Source: Desulfobacter sp. (GTDB lineage: Bacteria; Desulfobacterota; Desulfobacteria; Desulfobacterales; Desulfobacteraceae). From it: a stretch of 64,000 nt of DNA. Below are positions 36,228 through 45,917 of the stretch, piece after piece (within the stretch, counting starts at the first letter, position 1; the number at the start of each line of letters is the position of its first letter). Location of the stretch: the NCBI GenBank assembly GCA_028768545.1, contig CP054838.1, forward strand, positions 4,894,665 to 4,958,664, in the 5' to 3' direction. The notes below the pieces were generated by a model that was not told the origin of the DNA, made no database searches, and saw only the letters and a program-made list of their open reading frames with translations. Position numbers and translations under genes: made by a program.

Positions 36228-37507
36228 CGCTTACAATCTTGATCGTTACGTTTATACTGTTCATTGTTCTGGAGATGCCCATAGCGTTTGCCATTGGCAT
36301 TTCATCCATGTTTGCCCTCATGAGTCAGGATGTCCCCCTAATTTTGATCTCTCATTATATGTTTTCCGGTGTCGACTCCTTTGTACTCTGCGCCATTCCC
36401 ATGTTTGTACTGGCCGGAGAAATAATGCTCTATGGTGGAATGACAAAATCCTTGACCGATCTGTCTGATGTTCTGGTTGGTAAAATAAGAGGCGGGCTCG
36501 GTCATACCAATATTATGGCCAGCATTTTTTTTGCCGGCATCACAGGATCGGCCACAGCTGACACGACTGCCATTGGCTCCATCCTTATTCCTGCTATGTC
36601 CGGGAAAGGTTACAGCCGAGCATACAGTACCGCAATCACCATTGCTTCATCAGTAATAGGTCCCATCATTCCGCCCAGTCTGACATTCGTAATATATGCT
36701 CTGGCCGTGGGCAATGTGTCCATCGGGGGATTATTCTTAGCCGGTATCATACCGGGCATTCTCACCGGTGTCGGATTAATGGTTATAAACTATATCATCA
36801 GCCGCAATCGCAATTATGAAAAACGGACAGAGTCCTATTCCTGGGAAGAGATTTTAAAAATTGTAAGGCAAAGCGCTATTGTTTTAGTGATGCCTCTTTT
36901 GATCGTAATCGGTGTCATTAGCGGGGTTTATACTGCAACTGAATCAGCTGCAGCAGCTTCAGCATATGCGCTTGTTGTGTGTTTGCTGCTTTTTCGGACT
37001 TTAAAAATCACTGACCTGAAAAAAATCTTTTTTAACAGTGCCAAGGTCAGCTCCATCATGTTCCTGCTTTTAGCCACCAGTAATCTGTTCAACTATGTTC
37101 TGGCCACAGAAAATGTTCCCACACTAATGGCTGAAACCCTGCACAGCATGACTGATAATCCGATTATATTTTTGTTACTTCTCAATATCATGCTTTTACT
37201 GATCGGTTGTGTGGTTGATCTTTTTCCTGCCATTTTCATCTTTGCACCTATTTTTGCACCGGTGGCAGCTTCCTATGGTATTTCACCTCTCCACTTCGGG
37301 CTGATCTTCTGCGTGAATCTTCTGGTTGGGCTTAACACACCTCCGGTGGGTTCTGGCCTATTTGTTGGTGCTGCCATTGATAATGTAAAACTTGAAGATT
37401 TGATCAGAGAGGTTAATCCGCTCATCATTATGGAATTCGTTATCCTGCTGTGCATCACTTACATACCTGCCATAACGATGATTATTCCAAAGTTGGCTGG
37501 TTTCTAA
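36212..37507 (+). CDS. dctM: TRAP transporter large permease DctM
   Basis: This 431-residue membrane protein has about 12 helices and drives Na+-coupled uptake with DctP and DctQ. Family blocks are ALMSQDVPLILISHYMFSGV, IFFAGITGSATADTTAIGSI, GPIIPPSLTFVIYALA and NLLVGLNTPPVGSGLFVGA. The start overlaps dctQ. It is the only intact gene of the three-part transporter, so uptake through this unit is probably lost. The substrate is inferred from the neighbouring HpsN-like enzyme to be a C3 sulfonate or related hydroxyacid. Confidence 0.95.
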   Translation: MEIQMTLTILIVTFILFIVLEMPIAFAIGISSMFALMSQDVPLILISHYMFSGVDSFVLCAIPMFVLAGEIMLYGGMTKSLTDLSDVLVGKIRGGLGHTNIMASIFFAGITGSATADTTAIGSILIPAMSGKGYSRAYSTAITIASSVIGPIIPPSLTFVIYALAVGNVSIGGLFLAGIIPGILTGVGLMVINYIISRNRNYEKRTESYSWEEILKIVRQSAIVLVMPLLIVIGVISGVYTATESAAAASAYALVVCLLLFRTLKITDLKKIFFNSAKVSSIMFLLLATSNLFNYVLATENVPTLMAETLHSMTDNPIIFLLLLNIMLLLIGCVVDLFPAIFIFAPIFAPVAASYGISPLHFGLIFCVNLLVGLNTPPVGSGLFVGAAIDNVKLEDLIREVNPLIIMEFVILLCITYIPAITMIIPKLAGF

Positions 37508-37661
37508 ATTGGAAAATTAGGATAAATAATAGCAATATTTGCATCCCTTCATTGGGTTAACAGAATAATACAAAAGGAATTCCAGCTGCCCGAAAACAAG
37601 GCTCAATGCCATACAGATCTCTTTACCAGAACGCCATATATACCCAGCTTCAGATACCTGT

Positions 37662-37714
37662 GCGCCCCCCAAGCGGGATAAAGCGGAGGGATTCGAATCC
37701 CTCCGGGCGTGCCA
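37662..37714 (+). pseudogene. tRNA-Arg-like remnant lacking the anticodon arm
   Basis: GCGCCC at the 5' side can pair with GGGCGT before GCCA. A D-arm-like AAGCGGGATAAAGC leads straight into the perfect 20-bp palindrome GGAGGGATTCGAATCCCTCC in the T-arm position. The 3' 25 bp (37692-37716) equal those of the intact tRNA-Arg at 56232-56256. The anticodon arm is missing. It lies in the 325-bp gap between dctM and the lipoprotein gene; the rest of that gap shows nothing I can assign. It may be an attachment-site remnant or a small tRNA-like RNA. Confidence 0.6.
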
Positions 37715-37832
37715 TTTTAATAGTTTTCGCTGATTTTTTCAAAAAATTTACAACAGTATAGCAGGATTACCGCAGGTAACTTTTATTAAAATTTCCCCTT
37801 GCCCGGCTGGAATAGGAGAGTACCAGAATAGT

Positions 37833-39318
37833 TCACCCGGCCTGGTAATACTCTGACAACAGCCTGTCTCGGTCTGGTTTGTCAAGCAAGCCGATAACGG
37901 ATCGGACAAAATCCTCAACGCCCTGGGGGCAGACCGTGTTACAGTCATATTCGGTTTCCCGAAATTGGATATCTGTCTTGTTTTCATGGGATTTGTAGGA
38001 TCGTATGGTTTTTCCTGCTGGATTTTTCAATTGGATGGTCAAAAAAACAATGGCCTTGTTGCAGGCAGCTTTCCCTGATTTTATTTTATACGGCTGGGTA
38101 TAACATTTGTGGTCTATTTTTAACCTCATTCTTCCATACCCATGCTGGACACTCTGTTCTAGTAAAATCATTTTCAAACGACCGATCTGGGAAAGGAAGT
38201 CACAATCGTGCCACCCTTCAAAGCAGCATCTGAATTCGGCCAATTTTTCAAAGGCCTTTTCCCTTGCCATGGATGTCTTGGCGGTTTTTGCGATCTTCAA
38301 CAGAATATCTTTATGGTCTATGGATCCAATGACATGCCCCATTAAATTATCTTCAAGTCTCAAGTTGGCCAGCCGGATCAATGATTGGGGATCATTAATC
38401 TTATCCACGGCAGGATATTTTTCATTTATCCCGTAACTGCCTTGATCTACCAGCAAAAAGAGCAATTCCTTGTCATTGATTTTATCCAGCGATTTTAACA
38501 GCCTGTCAGCAATTGATGTTCTGGTTTGGCTGTTTTCCAGGGACAAAAATTTTCCCACAAGCAGGTCATGGGATTGGATGCCATTGACCGCCGCATCAAT
38601 GACATAGCGGTCAAGACCCGGGGTCAAGGCAATTTTAAGCAGTTGGTCATCTTCTTTAACCATAGAGACCCGTTTTTCCAGTTTGTTTCTTGCACTGTAT
38701 CTAATCTGATCGCTATAGTTGTCTTTTTGGGCCAGAGAGGTATAAATAAGGATCAGGGAAGGGATGTCATTTATCTGCCTGAGAGCCTCTAAACCGACCT
38801 CTTCTTTCCAGGTATGAATTGCGATCCGAGTAAGCATCTTAAGATCTTTAATTGCCAGTACCTGGCCGGTCGTCTTTACAAGAAGCAGAATCCGGTGTTC
38901 AATCGCATCCACCAGATTATTTGATTGTGTCGCCTTTTTCACCTCCAGTAAAAAAGCGATATCTTTGGTTTGATCAAAGATCATTCTCAAGATTTGATTA
39001 AAACTCAAGTCTGGGGCAAGATCCACAAGATTAAAGGGGAAAACCGGGTGATCCTGGTGAAAGCGATTTTCAGCTGCCAGCAGCCTGTCCCCAGCCTTAA
39101 ATATCTGTTTTACCGCGATATCGTCTGCGTTTTCTGCCTGCTTGATGCCAGCCGCAGCCGAGAGAAGCCTGGTTCCATAATCGGTTTTTTCATCATTTAT
39201 TTTACTCAATAAAAAGGAAATGTCAGATAAAAGGGCAAAGGCCTGGGCACGCCGATAGTCATTCACCTGGTCATCCAGGCAGAATTGAATCAAACGATCC
39301 TGGCGGGTCACTTTTTTC
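37833..39318 (-). pseudogene. HEAT-like repeat lipoprotein, 3' part after IS insertion
   Basis: This is the C-terminal portion (about 490 residues) of a predicted lipoprotein whose start lies at 40842-41034. It is built from many short helical units such as DRLIQFCLDDQVNDYRRAQA, DQLLKIALTPGLDRYVIDAA and KDILLKIAKTAKTSMAREKA, a HEAT/TPR-like solenoid pattern. The C-terminus has a cysteine-containing beta-like region (YDCNTVCPQGVEDFVRS). Removing the IS and one CTTTTTTC copy joins it in frame (556 residues in total). I do not recognise the family; an outer-membrane or periplasmic scaffold is a guess. Confidence 0.7.
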
Positions 39319-40841
39319 GGGCGCATTCCCATTTTCCCGGTTATACCGCTGGCACTGGATTGTGCATGTTTGCCATCTGCTTCAGGCAGTTCCAACGCCC
39401 TGCTTTATAAAATGATCGTAGCATAATCATTTTTTCTGCATTCTCCCGATACCAAAAGATGCATGGACCTTTAAGACGTAAATTCACGACTCTCCGAATC
39501 GAACTTTCAATAGCACCGCTGCCAATAGGTAAGTTCAACGCTTTTACAGTTGAGAAATTAAGCCTCAGTTCATTGCGCACAAAATAATCCCGTTCCGTCT
39601 TGATAGCCTTACTGTTTCTGCCTCTACAAAGCTTCTGGACGGCCTGTACCACCTCAATCGCCTTTCCCTTCAGCAGAAGACCTCGCTGCTTCGATACCCA
39701 GCGTTTGCGTTCCTTGGATGACCAGGTCTTCCTTAAGCCTGCTACTGTACCCAGATGCTCAACTGCATGGTAGAAATCGAGAAGTTCATACACACGCTCA
39801 GGAGCCAAACCCAATGCTTTTAGCAGTCCGGGGATTCGATTCCAAATCCAATGTGCCCCATCTGCAACAAACAGTATTTTGTCTGAGTTCTGAATATGAA
39901 GGGAGTTCAAATAACCCTTTAACAAGTGGAATACACCATCCGGTCCATTGAAACAGCCATCAATAAATGGTGAAAAGCTTTTTTCTTGTTTTCTATGGGC
40001 GTCCACTACATAAATGATCAAAAGCTTGGGTTCTCGCCATGCCCCACGAAATCGGGTTCTATCCTTTTGGGTTTTTGGTCCCCTTTTCTTCTCTCTGAGC
40101 CGAGTGCGGCCACCATCAGTGCTGATAACGACTCGCCGCCCTTCAAGTAAATCTCCATCATTTAATGGGATTCGGCCCGCTTGTTGTTCGGCTCGAGCCC
40201 GCTCTGCGTACCGATAGGTCAGTTTACGGATGACCTTTATACCCAACGTCATCCCACGGTCACAAAGCACTTGACGGACTTCTTCAAAAGAACTTAATAA
40301 GGCTGACCAAGAACTCACCATAGAAGCCAAAGCAGGCGAGCAGCGATCATGGATTCCAAGAAGGATTAAGCCAGCGTATGCACCTTTATATCTTTTTCCT
40401 TTTCGGCGGTCACAGGACCTTCGATAGTATCGAACATGAATATCAACCGAACTATCTGTACAAAGCTGAATCCAAACGGTCTCAAGCCCTTCGCTTTTCA
40501 TCCGTCCCGGCCAATTGGACATCAATTCTTTTTCTTGGTCGACCTGTTCAGAGGAATCTACTGAGGCCTGGATCTTTTTTTTAAAAAAAAGGCGCTTATC
40601 CGATTTGTATACTCAAGGATTTCCTGCTCCATCTGTTCTAATTCGTTAGCGTTACGAACCAAGCGATTTGGATCTTCTTCCAGTTCTTTGAGGCATGCAA
40701 GGACTTCATCAACAGTATTACAATCTTCAGCTTTCTTCATTAGCACAATCCATTTATGTTCATTTCAGCGTAACAGAGGATATCATTCTTTTTGCTCTAA
40801 AAGACAGGCCTTTTTAAAACCGGAAAAATGGGAATGCGCCC
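39319..40841 (-). mobile_element. ISKra4/ISLre2-like insertion sequence (1523 bp)
   Basis: The inverted ends are GGGCGCATTCCCATTTTCCC on the left and GGGCGCATTCCCATTTTTCC on the right (reverse strand). The flanking target copies CTTTTTTC (39311-39318 and 40842-40849) are identical 8-mers. Removing the element and one copy restores the interrupted lipoprotein frame exactly. One transposase is encoded on the minus strand across a frameshift. Confidence 0.88.
39341..40746 (-). CDS. ISKra4/ISLre2-like transposase, likely made by -1 frameshift
   Basis: Two minus-strand frames make one 468-residue product. The 62-residue first frame (40558-40746, MLMKKAEDCNTVDEVLACLK) ends soon after ISAFFLKKRS. 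The main frame (39341-40525 plus upstream) reads KIQASVDSSEQVDQEKELMS. They join at T8A8 (40575-40590), where A_AAA_AAA_G permits -1 slippage, a common IS strategy. DDE-type blocks are VVISTDGGRTRLR, ILFVADGAHWIWNRIP and LPIGSGAIESSIRRVV. The exact family is uncertain between ISKra4 and ISLre2. Confidence 0.8.
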
Positions 40842-41034
40842 CTTTTTTCAGGGCAGCAAGACTGATCTCCCATTCTTGATTTTCCCTGGCAATCTGAATC
40901 AGTCTGTCCTCATCATCGATTTCGGCAATACCCTCCAGGCTGAGGCTGCAGGCTGTTATGAAAATAAGGAGGAGAGCGGCCAGGCCAAACCGGAAAAATT
41001 TGTTGAAAATGATTGAATTTATCCAAAGCAGCAT
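40842..41034 (-). pseudogene. HEAT-like repeat lipoprotein, 5' part before IS insertion
   Basis: The start MLLWINSIIFNKFFRF is followed by a hydrophobic stretch and the lipobox IFITACS, so the protein is anchored through Cys. The first solenoid unit, EDRLIQIARENQEWEISLAA, resembles the first unit after the insertion (RQDRLIQFCLDDQVND). The frame continues into the IS for about 20 unrelated residues. The rebuilt junction reads SLAALKKVTRQDRLIQF. Confidence 0.75.
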
Positions 41035-41338
41035 AACAGAGCACCTTTATCTTTAAAAACGAGAAAAGCTGAAAATCTGTTTTTTTGCCAATATGCATAT
41101 TCCCCGGATTCCATTATGATGATAATCCAGAATTGTTGCATAAAAATGTCTTATACCAGAATAAAAATCAACTCTCAAATAGAGATTTGCTGCTTTGAAA
41201 AATGCCGCTCCTGATAATTCAGGACCACAATGGGACACATATTTTTTGGGAAAAAATAGATAAGACGGTTTTTACCCCAATTTGGGGTTTAGAATAAAGA
41301 CCTTGGCTTTAAAACGATTCCCTGGAAAAACAAAACCC
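41035..41338. other. intergenic region between the lipoprotein and GGDEF genes
   Basis: This holds the upstream region of the minus-strand lipoprotein gene and the 3' flank of the GGDEF gene. A short perfect palindrome, ACCCCAATTTGGGGT, lies near 41275-41289. It is flanked by a T run on the 5' side only, so I do not call it a terminator. No gene is seen. Confidence 0.4.
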
Positions 41339-41777
41339 TCAGTGAAAGGCCACCCGGTTCCGGCCCTCTTGTTTTGCGCTGTACAAGGCCTTATCCGCAG
41401 CAGTGAACATTTTATGGACGGTGTTGATTTTTTGGGACCAGACGGCAACGCCCAGGCTGATGGTAAAATGCAAAGTCTGATCGTCCACGGTGACCACGCA
41501 GGATTCAACGGCCTGCCTCAGGCGTTCCGCTGTAACGCCGGCCCCGTTTGCGTCTGTTTCCGGCAGCAGGGCGATAAATTCCTCGCCCCCGAACCGGGCC
41601 AAAAAATCCACATCCCGCAGTATCTTGGCCCCTGTTTGGGCAAAGATTTTAAGCACCCGGTCTCCGACGTCGTGGCCATGGGTATCGTTTATCTTTTTGA
41701 ACCGGTCCAGGTCAATCATGATCAGGGAAAGTCCCCGGTCAGGGTAACGGGTCTGGCGTTTAATTTCCGCTTGGGCC
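41339..41777 (-). pseudogene. PAS-GGDEF diguanylate cyclase, 3' part after IS insertion
   Basis: This is the catalytic end of a diguanylate cyclase whose 5' part is at 44549-45641. The rebuilt sequence reads AQAEIKRQTRYPDRGLSLIM then IDLDRFKKINDTHGHDVGD and the active-site loop FLARFGGEEFIALLPETDAN. GGEEF is a productive c-di-GMP synthase motif. The N-terminal border is the target copy CTTGGGCC at 41770-41777. On its own this fragment lacks the start of the GGDEF fold. Confidence 0.9.
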
Positions 41778-42342
41778 GGGAATGTTCAGAATTCTGTGTC
41801 ACGGTTTCGGTTCCCGGATCTGCCTCAGCGCCAGCGGAAGTAAAAGTCAGGTCCGAGAATGGGCCTTCAATCAGCCACGTCGGAGGAGTTGACTTTTGCT
41901 GGAGTGGAGTTCCTGGAACCATCTTTTCCATCTGTAAATAAATCCCTATCAAATTCCCAGCTCTTTATCCAGCCGGCCTTCAAAGAAAATTGCCAACTGG
42001 GAAATTGTCAGTGACCAATTTTGAATCGGCATTGTCCATTTTTTACTGGCGTTCTGGATCCCCATGTAAAGCAGCTTTAACAGGCTGTCCTGGTTCGGGA
42101 ATGATCCCTTTGTTTTGGTCAGTTTTCGAAACTGTCGATGCACAGCCTCAATGGTATTTGTGGTGTATATTATCCGTCGAATCTCTTCTGGATATTTAAA
42201 GAAATGACTGAGGCGTTCCCAGTTGTTCCGCCAGGATTTTATCACAATCGGGTATTTGTCATTCCATTTATTTTCCAAGATATCCAGTTCTTCTTCGGCC
42301 AGATCCTTATTGACCGCTTTATAAACACGTTTTAGATCTGCC

Positions 42343-43653
42343 CAGTGATGTCCGGTTAGGTTTTTGCTTGCTCAATAATTTTTTGATCTTTGACAATATT
42401 GTCCCTGTTTGAACTATGAGAGCCCTGCTCCTCGCAGCCAAACAGGTCATTTAGAATGGCGGTTCGCAGCTGCCGAACTCTTTTGATCGTGACCTTTTCA
42501 TTAAACTGTTTTTGGCAATGGATTGCCAGTAACAGGTAAGTGATAAGGCCGCCAAGAATCTGAACCATAAGGCCGTATTCACTGCGGGCAATGAGATGAT
42601 ATACCTTCAGATGTTCTTTCCACCATTTGAAAAAATCCTCAATGGTCCACCGGAGTTTATAAATTGTTGCTATTTGTTCCGCTGTTAAATCATGCCTGTC
42701 AGTTGCCACATAGTATTTGACGCCAGCAATTTTATAGCCAACAACCCGAACAGGCCTTTTCGTCTGGTTTTGATTCGGAGTACCAAGTTTAACCAGTGCA
42801 TCATAAAAAATGTAGCTGTCGGAAGGGGTCTCGTGGTTATCAATAATTGTTCTTGTTGTCCTGGTTTTTATACGGCAGACAAAATGTTTGCCTTGCTCCT
42901 GAAGCAGGTCAAATTCTTTATGGGATTGATATCCACGATCCATAACACCTGTTTGCCCCTTGGAAAGTATTTTGGGAACAAAAGTGCGTTCAGCGCCGTT
43001 GCCTTCAGTCAAAAAGATTTTGTTTGGGATTCCGTGATTAATGTCAAATCCGCAATGTACTTTGGCTTTTTTACTTCCTTTTCTGTAGTTCGCCCAGTGC
43101 ATTGAAAGGACTGCATTTATGAGACTACCGTCAATGGAAACCAACTCTCCTAACTCGGCGTGTTCACCCGGATGACACTCAAGAGCCTGTTTATAAAGAT
43201 CCTCAAAGATAAATTGCAGTTGTTCGAGTCCCCTGTGATTGATGGCTTCACAGAAACTACTACGGCTGATACCACCGTCTGGCGCAATATTTTCTTTAGC
43301 AAAAACATTCTCCTTGAGATCCTGAATTAAATGTCGGGCAGACTTGTGCTCCTGAAGATGGAAATAAACCAAAGCATTTATCTGGTCTTCGAATGTCATT
43401 TTTAAAGGGCGGTCTCCTCGAGATTGTAATTCCGGTGCTTTTGAAAGTGACTTTATCAGAGGGCACCTGAAATTGTCAAAGTTCAGGGACCGTAGTTGTT
43501 TTTTAGGGACTGAGATGTGCGTCATTTGAGCTCCTTGAGTTAAATTTTCAAGGCGCACAAAAATTTTTACGCACATTTGTCAACACAAAACAGACTGTTT
43601 TTTCAATGATTTTAGATGCTTTTTATATGCAACAACCTAACCGGACACTACTG
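42343..43653 (-). mobile_element. IS4-type insertion sequence, copy 1 (1311 bp), nested
   Basis: The ends are CAGTGATGTCCGGTTAGGTT on the left and CAGTAGTGTCCGGTTAGGTT inverted on the right. The flanking 9-mer AGATCTGCC occurs at 42334-42342 and 43654-43662. A copy of the same length lies at 59139-60449. It is inserted in the IS256-type transposase gene, so it arrived after that element. Confidence 0.95.
42356..43525 (-). CDS. IS4-type transposase
   Basis: This 389-residue DDE transposase has ELVSIDGSLINAV, GVMDRGYQSHKEF and the IS4 signature YKLRWTIEDFFKWWK (Y-x2-R-x3-E-x6-K). The start MTHISVPKKQLRSLN is chosen because AAGGAG lies 5 nt upstream; the frame is open 17 codons further. It differs from the copy at 59267-60436 at very few sites (RCPLI versus RCSLI, LLLAIH versus LLLTIH), which indicates recent spread. 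Confidence 0.95.
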   Translation of the reverse strand: MTHISVPKKQLRSLNFDNFRCPLIKSLSKAPELQSRGDRPLKMTFEDQINALVYFHLQEHKSARHLIQDLKENVFAKENIAPDGGISRSSFCEAINHRGLEQLQFIFEDLYKQALECHPGEHAELGELVSIDGSLINAVLSMHWANYRKGSKKAKVHCGFDINHGIPNKIFLTEGNGAERTFVPKILSKGQTGVMDRGYQSHKEFDLLQEQGKHFVCRIKTRTTRTIIDNHETPSDSYIFYDALVKLGTPNQNQTKRPVRVVGYKIAGVKYYVATDRHDLTAEQIATIYKLRWTIEDFFKWWKEHLKVYHLIARSEYGLMVQILGGLITYLLLAIHCQKQFNEKVTIKRVRQLRTAILNDLFGCEEQGSHSSNRDNIVKDQKIIEQAKT

Positions 43654-44548
43654 AGATCTGCCATAAATTCCTTTTTATTTTTGGAACCAACGTATTTCAA
43701 TGAATTTCGGATCTGGTGGACTACGCAGAGTTGAACTTCTGTGTCCGGGAATATGGTCTCAATGGCCTCGGGAAAACCTTTTAGACCATCAACACAGGCA
43801 ATCAGGATATCTTTTACCCCTCGGTTTGAAAGGTCTGTTAACACCTGCAGCCAGAAGTTCGCACCCTCATTCTCGGATATGTACAGCCCAAGAACCTCTT
43901 TGCGGCCCTCGATATTCACCCCAAGAATTGTGTAAACGGCTTTGCTGCCGACCTTTCCGTTTTCTCGTACTTTATAATGTATGGCATCAAGCCATACGAT
44001 TGGGTACACATTTTCCAACGGCCTGGCCTGCCATTCTTTGACGGTATGGATGATTTTATCGGTAATGGTGCTCAGAGTGGCATTTGAAATCTCAAGTCCA
44101 TAGATTTCCTGTAAATGGGAAGCCATATCATTATAACTCATGCCCAGGCCGTAAAGGGCTATTATCTTTCTTTCAATTTCATCGCTGAGCGTTGTCTGAT
44201 GTTTTTTGACGATCTGTGGAGAGAAGGTTCCGGCCCTGTCACGCGGGGTTTCCAGCTCAAATTTACCATCCAGGGATTTAATGGTCTTTTTGCTTTTTCC
44301 ATTACGGCGGTTGGCAGAAACTTCCTGCCCGAGATGGGACTCCAACTCTCCTTCAAGAGCAGCTTCAGCAAGATTTTTGATTAATGATGTAAGGACGCCG
44401 CCCTTACCTGTGAAGGGTTTACCTTCCTGGATGCCTTTAAGGGCTTTTTGAAAATCAAATTCGGTGTTTTCTTCGGTCATGTCAGTTCTCCTTATTTAGC
44501 TGAGTATATCAGCTTTCATTCAACTGACACAGAATTTTGAACGCCCTC

Positions 44549-45641
44549 CTTGGGCCAGGGTCATGAAATGCCGGCGATTATACAGGCCGGTCAAAGAATC
44601 GGTTTTGGCCAGAAGCTCGAGTTTTTCCTGTGTCCTGCGCTTTTGGGAAATGTCATCCACCATCCAGACCACCCCCTTTGATAAATCCGGGGGCCTGCAG
44701 GAATCAATGGCCTTGCCTGACAAGGTGCACCAGACCGGTTGGCCGTTAAGGGCCTTTAACTGATATTCGATCTGGATCTGCTCGCCATGGATCAGGCGAT
44801 TAAAATACTTTTCCCCGAATTCTTCAAACCGCTCCCGGTTCACGTGCAGCTGGGCCATACTCAGCCCTGCCATCTGTTCAGGGGCGGCATAGCCGAGAAT
44901 ATCTGCCAACCGCTGATTTCCCCTATATAAAACCCGGCCACCCTTGAGAACCATGATCCCCACCTGGCAGCTGTCTATGATGGTGTTTAACTCATCAAGG
45001 GCCTGGGTCAGGCGACGCTCCATGTTCTTTCTGTCCGTGATATCCCGAAATTCAGTCACTCGGACCTTTTTTCCCTGATAGGGAATGGTCTTGCCCCTGA
45101 TTTCAAGGGGGAAAACAGCGCCGTCCTTTTTACACCCCATGACATCATAGGCATGGGCATAATCCGATTGGATATTCTCCATGACCGTGGTCTGCCATTC
45201 CGGCGCGATGAGATTCAACCCGTCCATGCCCTTAAGCTCCTCGTTCGAGTATCCGCTAATATCGGAGAGGGCAGTATTTGAGTCCAGAATAACACCCTGG
45301 TCATGGAGGGCGACCCCTCCGAAAGATGCCTCGCGCAGCCCTTTGAACCGGTCCTCACTATTTTTGAAAGCCGTATCCATCCTTTGACGCATTTCATCAA
45401 TCCGGCGTATTTTTGTCAAAAGCAGATACATAACCGGCAGAACGGCCAGGACCGTGGCAAAAACAAGTCCCATGGAATACACCATGAACCGGGACCGGCC
45501 CTGCCCCACGGCAGCCTCATCTGAGGATACCGAAAAAACGACCGGGTCCAGGGCAAAAAAGTTCACCAGGCAGACCAAACCCGCGGCAACGGCCAGTATA
45601 AGCGATATTTTTATTTTAATGGGCATTTTCGCCAAAAACAT
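44549..45641 (-). pseudogene. PAS-GGDEF diguanylate cyclase, 5' part before IS insertion
   Basis: The N-terminus has two TM helices (residues about 9-30 and 52-73) bracketing a short periplasmic loop. Two PAS domains follow (FGGVALHDQGVILDSNTALS and VGIMVLKGGRVLYRGNQRL with PAC segments). The GGDEF domain begins LLAKTDSLTGLYNRRHFMTL and is cut by the IS. Joined to 41339-41769 the protein is 507 residues and in frame. It would make c-di-GMP at the membrane; as it stands it is dead. Confidence 0.9.
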
Positions 45642-45707
45642 ACCACAGGTTCAAATAAATTTGTATCATAATTGCCGCCCTGTACAATAAAAGCGAGAGG
45701 GATATTC

Positions 45708-45917
45708 ATGTATAGTAAGGCCATATCATATCGTAAATCAAACAATTCGTTTAATTTTTTTAATTGTCCCGCCTGGGAAAAATCAAAAAAACCAACTCGG
45801 CTGATCTATCCAAAAGACAAGGACCGATGCATGGAATCAAAAAAAGTCCTGCAACTGCCTTTAAAAATGTGTCTGGTTGACATTGATCAACAGCAGTCTT
45901 GCGCCAATCAGGCTTGA
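45708..45917 (+). CDS. doubtful small ORF
   Basis: This 69-codon frame begins MYSKAISYRKSNNSFNFF with GAGAGGG upstream and has three cysteines, but I recognise no family. It overlaps the 3' end of rrf2 on the other strand by 10 bp. It may be only chance reading in the 266-bp gap between the GGDEF and rrf2 genes. Confidence 0.2.
   Translation: MYSKAISYRKSNNSFNFFNCPAWEKSKKPTRLIYPKDKDRCMESKKVLQLPLKMCLVDIDQQQSCANQA

Larger units (their letters stand above)
41949..44480 (-). pseudogene. IS256-type transposase split by the nested IS
   Basis: The 5' part (43654-44480) ends SKNKKEFMADL and then runs into IS4-type sequence. The 3' part (41949-42333 plus the target copy) resumes within KRVYKAVNKDLAEEELDIL. 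Removing the inner element and one AGATCTGCC copy restores 403 codons, identical in layout to the copy at 34399-35610. This copy is inactive. Confidence 0.95.
41778..44548 (-). mobile_element. IS256-type insertion sequence, copy 2, carrying a nested IS4-type element
   Basis: The left end GGGAATGTTCAGAATTC and right end GAATTTTGAACGCCCTC match copy 1. Flanking 8-mers CTTGGGCC at 41770-41777 and 44549-44556 are identical. The length of 2771 bp equals 1451 plus a 1311-bp IS4-type element and its 9-bp target duplication. It interrupts the diguanylate cyclase gene. Confidence 0.95.
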
